Assembly (NCBI GenBank): GCA_964611125.1
Contig: CAZSZO010000013.1
Span: 1 to 64,000, forward strand
Direction: 5' to 3'
Length of the DNA: 64,000 nucleotides
From: JAEUIX01 sp964611125
GTDB lineage: Bacteria > Planctomycetota > Phycisphaerae > Phycisphaerales > UBA1924
The notes beneath the pieces are model-generated. The model was not told the DNA's origin, did no database searches, and worked only from the letters and a program-made list of their open reading frames with translations. Numbering within the stretch: the first letter of the stretch is position 1; each line of letters opens with the position of its first letter. Of this stretch, positions 60,243 to 64,000 are shown piece by piece. The translations under genes were made by a program, and so were the position numbers.

Positions 60243-61964
60243 CTATCGGCGCTTGGCCTTGGCGTCGGCCGCCAGCGACCGCACCGCCGGCGACTTGGCG
60301 ACATAGGGAGGCCGAGCCATCCCGTACAGGCGGGCGAACCCCGCCGTGCCGACGCGTGGCGTGTAAAGCCAGCCGCCACCCTCAAGGATGTGAGTCCCGA
60401 TTTCGCCGCTGGAATAACCAGCGATCGAAATCCCTTCTTGCTTGTAAAGATCGATCAGGTCGTTCAAAGTCAGCCCTTGCAAATATCCGCTGCGCTGATA
60501 GGACGACAGGACATCGTCGTTGGGCGACCGCACATCGGCCCCTCCCAGGATGTACGGGAAGTTGTCCGACGCTGGTTCGCCAGTTTCATCATTACCGAAA
60601 AGCACCTGCCCCGAGGTGGCCCACGGACCCGCGCCGGCATCGGCCAGGCGGATGTACCGCAACTGCACCTTCCCCGGGAGCGGGGGGGTGAGCCCGACCA
60701 GCACGATCTGTGTCGAGGGCTGGCCCTCGACCATCAACTCCACCCGGCCGCTGGGCTGGGTGAGGTTCGCCAGGGCCACATAGGTTCGCTGTGGCAGGAG
60801 CTCGTTATGGCGGATGTCAGCCCCGGCCGTCGCCTTGGACAGGGCCCCCAAGGCAATCAGGCCCAGTCCGACCGCCTGGACGGTCGAGTTGTTGCTGGCG
60901 ACGACCATCGCCGCGCCGCCGACGAGCAATCCGGTGCCGATGTACGACTTGGCGAGGCGGATGTCCTCGAGGTTGTTCCAGCGGAGGTCCATGGCCATCG
61001 CGTTGACGTCGGTGACGACGGGGAAGGCCTCGGTCTTGCCGTCGACCGACAGCAGCAGCGGCTGCTGACCGCTCGGGGTGACAGCCTTGTAGAGCGAAAT
61101 GGCCATGTCAGGCCCGGTGCGGTACTTCTCCGGACCCACGCCGTAATCGACGACAAACACCGTGTTGTACTGGGCGCTGCGGATCTTCTCTGACAACTCG
61201 CCCAGGTTGGGGGCGACGGCGTTGAGCTGGGCCGCGACCTCTTCAGCCTCGCCCGGGAAGGCCCCCACAAGCTGGCGCGTCGCGATGCCCTTGAGCACGT
61301 ACCCGAGCGCGAAGTTCGACGGCGCCGGGGTGGTCAGTTCGCCAATGGAGTCCGTGCTGGTCTTTGGGTCGCGATTCGCGGCCTGGTCCGCCGCGGCGAG
61401 CCCGGCGATCGCCCGCTCGCGCTCGGCGAGCTGGGCATCACCCTGGTTGGTGACCTTGGCCTTGGCGCCGTTGGCCAGGGCCTTGGAGAGGTCGCGGATC
61501 TGGAAAAGCGAGTTGTTGGCCACCGCGCGGACGTTGCCCCAGTCGCCGTTCATGCCGTCGAGCACGGCGATGTACGACAGGGCCATCGCCTGCTCGAACG
61601 GCTCGCCCTTCCACACCCGGGCGTTGCCCTCGCCCACCACGAACGCGCCGAAGCCGGTGTCGGCGTTGACGCCTTGAGTCCGCAGGAAGTCGTAAAGCCG
61701 GTCGGCGACCGGCTCGGCGGCCTCGGGCACGCCATCGGCGATCGCCATGTTCACCGCCTTCACGCGATCGAGCATGAACGAGCGATCCTTCTGGTCCTTG
61801 GTCGCGCGGGCCTCCACCAGCTGGCGGGCCTGCCCGAACTGGCCCTGACGCGCGAGCAGAATCGTCTGCTCGTCGCGCTTGTAGGAGGGCGTGCACGCCC
61901 CCAGGCCCAGCGGCCCCACGACGATCACGGACACGATGAGCCTGCGGCGGAGTTCGGCGGTCAT
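60243..61964 (-). CDS. Large lipoprotein, COG3014-like
   Basis: The 573 residues begin with a lipoprotein signal (LIVSVIVVGPLGLGAC). The N-terminal half is helical and TPR-like (LARQGQFGQARQLVEARATK, LSYIAVLDGMNGDWGNVRAV), and the second half contains a hydrophobic stretch (GTGLLVGGAAMVVASNNSTV) and beta-rich parts. Proteins of this layout occur next to LpoB and YcfL genes in other bacteria. ATG 61964 is preceded by GGGGA; the GTG at 61979 is less likely. The function is unknown. Confidence 0.7.
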   Translation of the reverse strand: MTAELRRRLIVSVIVVGPLGLGACTPSYKRDEQTILLARQGQFGQARQLVEARATKDQKDRSFMLDRVKAVNMAIADGVPEAAEPVADRLYDFLRTQGVNADTGFGAFVVGEGNARVWKGEPFEQAMALSYIAVLDGMNGDWGNVRAVANNSLFQIRDLSKALANGAKAKVTNQGDAQLAERERAIAGLAAADQAANRDPKTSTDSIGELTTPAPSNFALGYVLKGIATRQLVGAFPGEAEEVAAQLNAVAPNLGELSEKIRSAQYNTVFVVDYGVGPEKYRTGPDMAISLYKAVTPSGQQPLLLSVDGKTEAFPVVTDVNAMAMDLRWNNLEDIRLAKSYIGTGLLVGGAAMVVASNNSTVQAVGLGLIALGALSKATAGADIRHNELLPQRTYVALANLTQPSGRVELMVEGQPSTQIVLVGLTPPLPGKVQLRYIRLADAGAGPWATSGQVLFGNDETGEPASDNFPYILGGADVRSPNDDVLSSYQRSGYLQGLTLNDLIDLYKQEGISIAGYSSGEIGTHILEGGGWLYTPRVGTAGFARLYGMARPPYVAKSPAVRSLAADAKAKRR

Positions 61965-62064
61965 GCAGAGGTTCCCCACGAAGAAGAAGCGTGAGCCATC
62001 GGCGTTGCAGCAGCGGAGCGTGGCGGACCGCGGGCGGCGCCCGCAGCGCGTCAGTTGATCAGCG

Positions 62065-62691
62065 TCAGTCGATCAGCGAGCCATGGGCCAGTCGGGCGAA
62101 TTCGCTCTGGCCTGACCAGGCGATCTCGCGCGTGCGCAGGTCGACGATCGTGTACTCGAAGGTGAAAACGTCTTTGCGCTGCGTCTTGTCGGAGGCCACC
62201 GTCTCGCCGCCGCCCGCGCGGGTGAGCGACATCAGCCGCGCCCGGAAGACGTGCGTGGGCTTGGTCTGGGCGGGCGGCTCATTCACGGTGAGGCCGGCCC
62301 GGGCGATCGAGGCGCTGCGGAGCGGGGGCATCTGCACCGTGATGTTCTTGGAGCGGAGCAGCTCGATCATCCGCTGGTCAAAGAGCACCTTGGAGATCGC
62401 CACCCACTGGTCGCCCGTCGAGACGCGGTTGTCCGACAGGTTCTCCATCGGGTCGGGCCGCAGCACGATCGGCGGGGCGTCCACCGGGCGGTTGCGGATG
62501 AAGTCGCTCCCGGCCAGCTGCTCGACGATCTGCGGCGTGTTCAGCTGCATGTCCGACGGCTGGACCTGCGTGGTCTTCGCGGCAGGCGGGGCGCAGGAGA
62601 CCAGCCCCGACGTGAGCCCGCTGAGCCCGGCGACCAGCGCTGCCGCACCAGCAAGACGGAAGGGTGAGCGGCGACGAATCGGTGCGTGCAT
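62065..62691 (-). CDS. LpoB-like lipoprotein (penicillin-binding-protein activator family)
   Basis: The 208 residues have a lipoprotein signal (ALVAGLSGLTSGLVSC), a short linker and an LpoB/CsgG-type domain (QIVEQLAGSDFIRN, VDAPPIVLRPDPMENLSDNR, LFDQRMIELLRSKN, KDVFTFEYTIVDLRTREIAW). E. coli LpoB activates the peptidoglycan synthase PBP1b from the outer membrane. It sits in a run of four envelope lipoproteins. GAGGAG precedes ATG 62691. The partner synthase is not in the window. Confidence 0.8.
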   Translation of the reverse strand: MHAPIRRRSPFRLAGAAALVAGLSGLTSGLVSCAPPAAKTTQVQPSDMQLNTPQIVEQLAGSDFIRNRPVDAPPIVLRPDPMENLSDNRVSTGDQWVAISKVLFDQRMIELLRSKNITVQMPPLRSASIARAGLTVNEPPAQTKPTHVFRARLMSLTRAGGGETVASDKTQRKDVFTFEYTIVDLRTREIAWSGQSEFARLAHGSLID

Positions 62692-62778
62692 CCTGGCTCC
62701 TCGAATCGACTGAGCGGCGACAAAGACGAGTTGCATGACGGCTCGCCCGGCGGGACGCGGCCGGGCGGCTGCGGGGAA

Positions 62779-63426
62779 TCACCGATCCTGCTTGGAATCC
62801 ATGATCTTGGCGAAGACGATCTCGCGGCTGCGGGCGTTGGTCAGCGTGACATCGAACTGGTAGGTGCTCTGCCGGCCACCGCCGCGTGAGAGCTCGCTGA
62901 AGGTGCCCTGGAGGAAGTAGGTCGCCTCGAGCGGGTAGTCGGCCATGCCGCCGCTGGGCTGGGTGGCAACCTCGCGGCCCAAGGGGTCAACCTGCGGCGG
63001 CACGCTCACGCCCGCAGCGTCAGCCGCGACGCGGGCCCGGCGCTCGACCACCCGGGCGCCCTTGCGGACCAGATCAGACTGGGCCAGCGTCAGGAAGACG
63101 CGGCGCTGCACCTGGGCGAAATCCGACGACGGGGTGCGCGTGTTGTTCTGGATCGAGCCCAGCTCGATCACCACTTGGAACTGCGAGTTCTGGATCGCCG
63201 GGATCGAGAGGAACTCAAGGGCCAGCTCCTGACCCGAGCTGCGGGCGAACTCCAGCAGCGTGACCGAATCGGCGGCTGGGTCGCGGGCGTCGATCTTGGT
63301 CCGCTGGTTGGGGTCAAAGGTGCCCCCCGTGTTCCCGGGGGGGGCGTTGTTGCAGCCGGCGAGGGTCATGGAGGCAAACGCCGCCGCGACGAGGGCGGGA
63401 CGCACTGAGCGACGAAGCAGGGGCAT
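62779..63426 (-). CDS. Second LpoB-like lipoprotein
   Basis: The 215 residues have a lipoprotein signal (AAAFASMTLAGC), a polar linker and an LpoB-like domain: QFQVVIELGSIQNNTRTPSS, FAQVQRRVFLTLAQSDLVRK, YFLQGTFSELSRGGGRQSTY and FDVTLTNARSREIVFAKIMD. It shares its ending pattern (NARSREIVF) with the neighbouring LpoB-like gene (DLRTREIAW), suggesting duplication. It is the first gene of the minus-strand envelope group. GGAG precedes the ATG at 63426. Confidence 0.8.
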   Translation of the reverse strand: MPLLRRSVRPALVAAAFASMTLAGCNNAPPGNTGGTFDPNQRTKIDARDPAADSVTLLEFARSSGQELALEFLSIPAIQNSQFQVVIELGSIQNNTRTPSSDFAQVQRRVFLTLAQSDLVRKGARVVERRARVAADAAGVSVPPQVDPLGREVATQPSGGMADYPLEATYFLQGTFSELSRGGGRQSTYQFDVTLTNARSREIVFAKIMDSKQDR

Positions 63427-63620
63427 CGGGGAGTCTCCAGTGAGGGCGTCACAGCCTTCGCTGCGGGGGTCGAGCCGGATGCTAGCCGGAGGCTCCGGCA
63501 GACGCAAGTGGGGGGCTGGGAGGGGATGGGATCGCCTGTTAAGGTGGATTTCCGGCCCGCTGTTTGGGGCCCGTCACCCGCGAACGTTTCGCGAGCCCGC
63601 GCCGGGCCCGCGCCGGGGCG

Positions 63621-64000
63621 CTAGACCTCATGCTCGATGGCCGGGTCAAGGTCGGGCCGCTCCAGCAGCAGCCGCTTGAGCAGGGGCCGCAGGTCCTTTG
63701 GGAAGGTTGAACGCACGTCGACCTTCTCGCCGCTGGCTGGGTGGGTGAAGGCCAAGCGGTGGGCGTGCAGGGCCAGCCTCGGGGCCATGCCCGCGAGGGC
63801 CTTGGGACCGTAAACATCATCACCAAGGACCGTGCAGCCGATACTGTCGAGGTGCACGCGGACCTGGTGGAGCCGGCCGGTGAGCGGGCGGGCCTCGATC
63901 AGGGCGCCCCGTTCCGAGACGCTCAGCAGCCGGTACGCCGTGACCGACGCCTTTCCCGCGGAGGAGATGCGGGCGGTCTTGGTCTCGTTCCCGCGGGGCT
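63621..64000 (-). CDS. RluA-family pseudouridine synthase, 5' part outside window
   Basis: The frame is open to the window edge. The C-terminal portion reads KTARISSAGKASVTAYRLLS, GALIEARPLTGRLHQVRVHL and SIGCTVLGDDVYG, which are the conserved RluA motifs (TGRxHQxRxHL, GDxxYG). The catalytic Asp (HRLD) lies outside the window. RluA enzymes modify uridines in 23S rRNA or tRNA. It ends 194 bp upstream of the LpoB-like genes. Confidence 0.9.
   Translation of the reverse strand, partial: PRGNETKTARISSAGKASVTAYRLLSVSERGALIEARPLTGRLHQVRVHLDSIGCTVLGDDVYGPKALAGMAPRLALHAHRLAFTHPASGEKVDVRSTFPKDLRPLLKRLLLERPDLDPAIEHEV

Overview
The window is a high-GC bacterial chromosome segment. It most resembles a planctomycete of the class Phycisphaerae. 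The clues are C-terminal EF-hand tails of the DPDDLxDxI type on two secreted proteins, a PEP-CTERM-like sorting tail (VPAPG, hydrophobic stretch, GRRKR), an ECF sigma factor paired with a kinase-TPR protein, small membrane proteins ending in a CxxC zinc ribbon, and a prepilin-like protein with the GFTLIDVM motif. This placement is inferred from gene content; no 16S rRNA gene is present.

Region 1 (1-5.9 kb) is an accessory island. It holds the 3' end of an Rhs-type polymorphic toxin (ATP23/M76-like metallopeptidase tip, apparently frameshifted), then displaced pieces of an Rhs core repeated three times. Each piece is followed by a small gene that looks like an immunity gene: a membrane/zinc-ribbon protein, two small two-helix membrane proteins and an ankyrin protein. 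One piece still carries a complete cysteine-rich tip. Two inverted copies of a 13-bp-stem hairpin element, differing by a compensatory base-pair change, flank the ankyrin segment. The GC content is visibly lower here than in the flanks.

Region 2 (6-31.5 kb) is mostly housekeeping and envelope genes: queA, an EF-G paralogue, an ankyrin protein, a chemoreceptor, an OprB porin, an HD-GYP-like protein, LysR, an ECF sigma/anti-sigma pair, a pseudopilin, a cyclophilin, a DUF971 protein, pyrF, a SpoIID protein, an alpha/beta hydrolase, a TraB-like protein, a TauE/SafE permease, a GT2 glycosyltransferase and a domain-swapped HldE for heptose activation.

Region 3 (31.5-50.6 kb) carries rnhA, a GT3 (eukaryotic-type) glycogen synthase, a PurS-PurS-PurL fusion, an M36 metallopeptidase, a WaaP-like kinase fused to a methyltransferase, a histidine kinase/NarL-type regulator pair, small envelope proteins, a CYTH protein, a PEP-CTERM protein, an NtrC-type regulator and tRNA-Ser(UGA).

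Region 4 (50.8-64 kb) has a 970-residue repeat/C-type lectin/EF-hand protein divergent from an ECF sigma-kinase pair, then a minus-strand run of five exported proteins (two LpoB-like lipoproteins, a large lipoprotein, a YcfL-like lipoprotein and a 676-residue multidomain protein), and the 3' part of an RluA-type pseudouridine synthase.

A recurring regulatory feature is a -10-like hexamer (TANNNT) only 5-7 nt upstream of many start codons that lack a Shine-Dalgarno sequence. This suggests that leaderless mRNAs are common in this organism.
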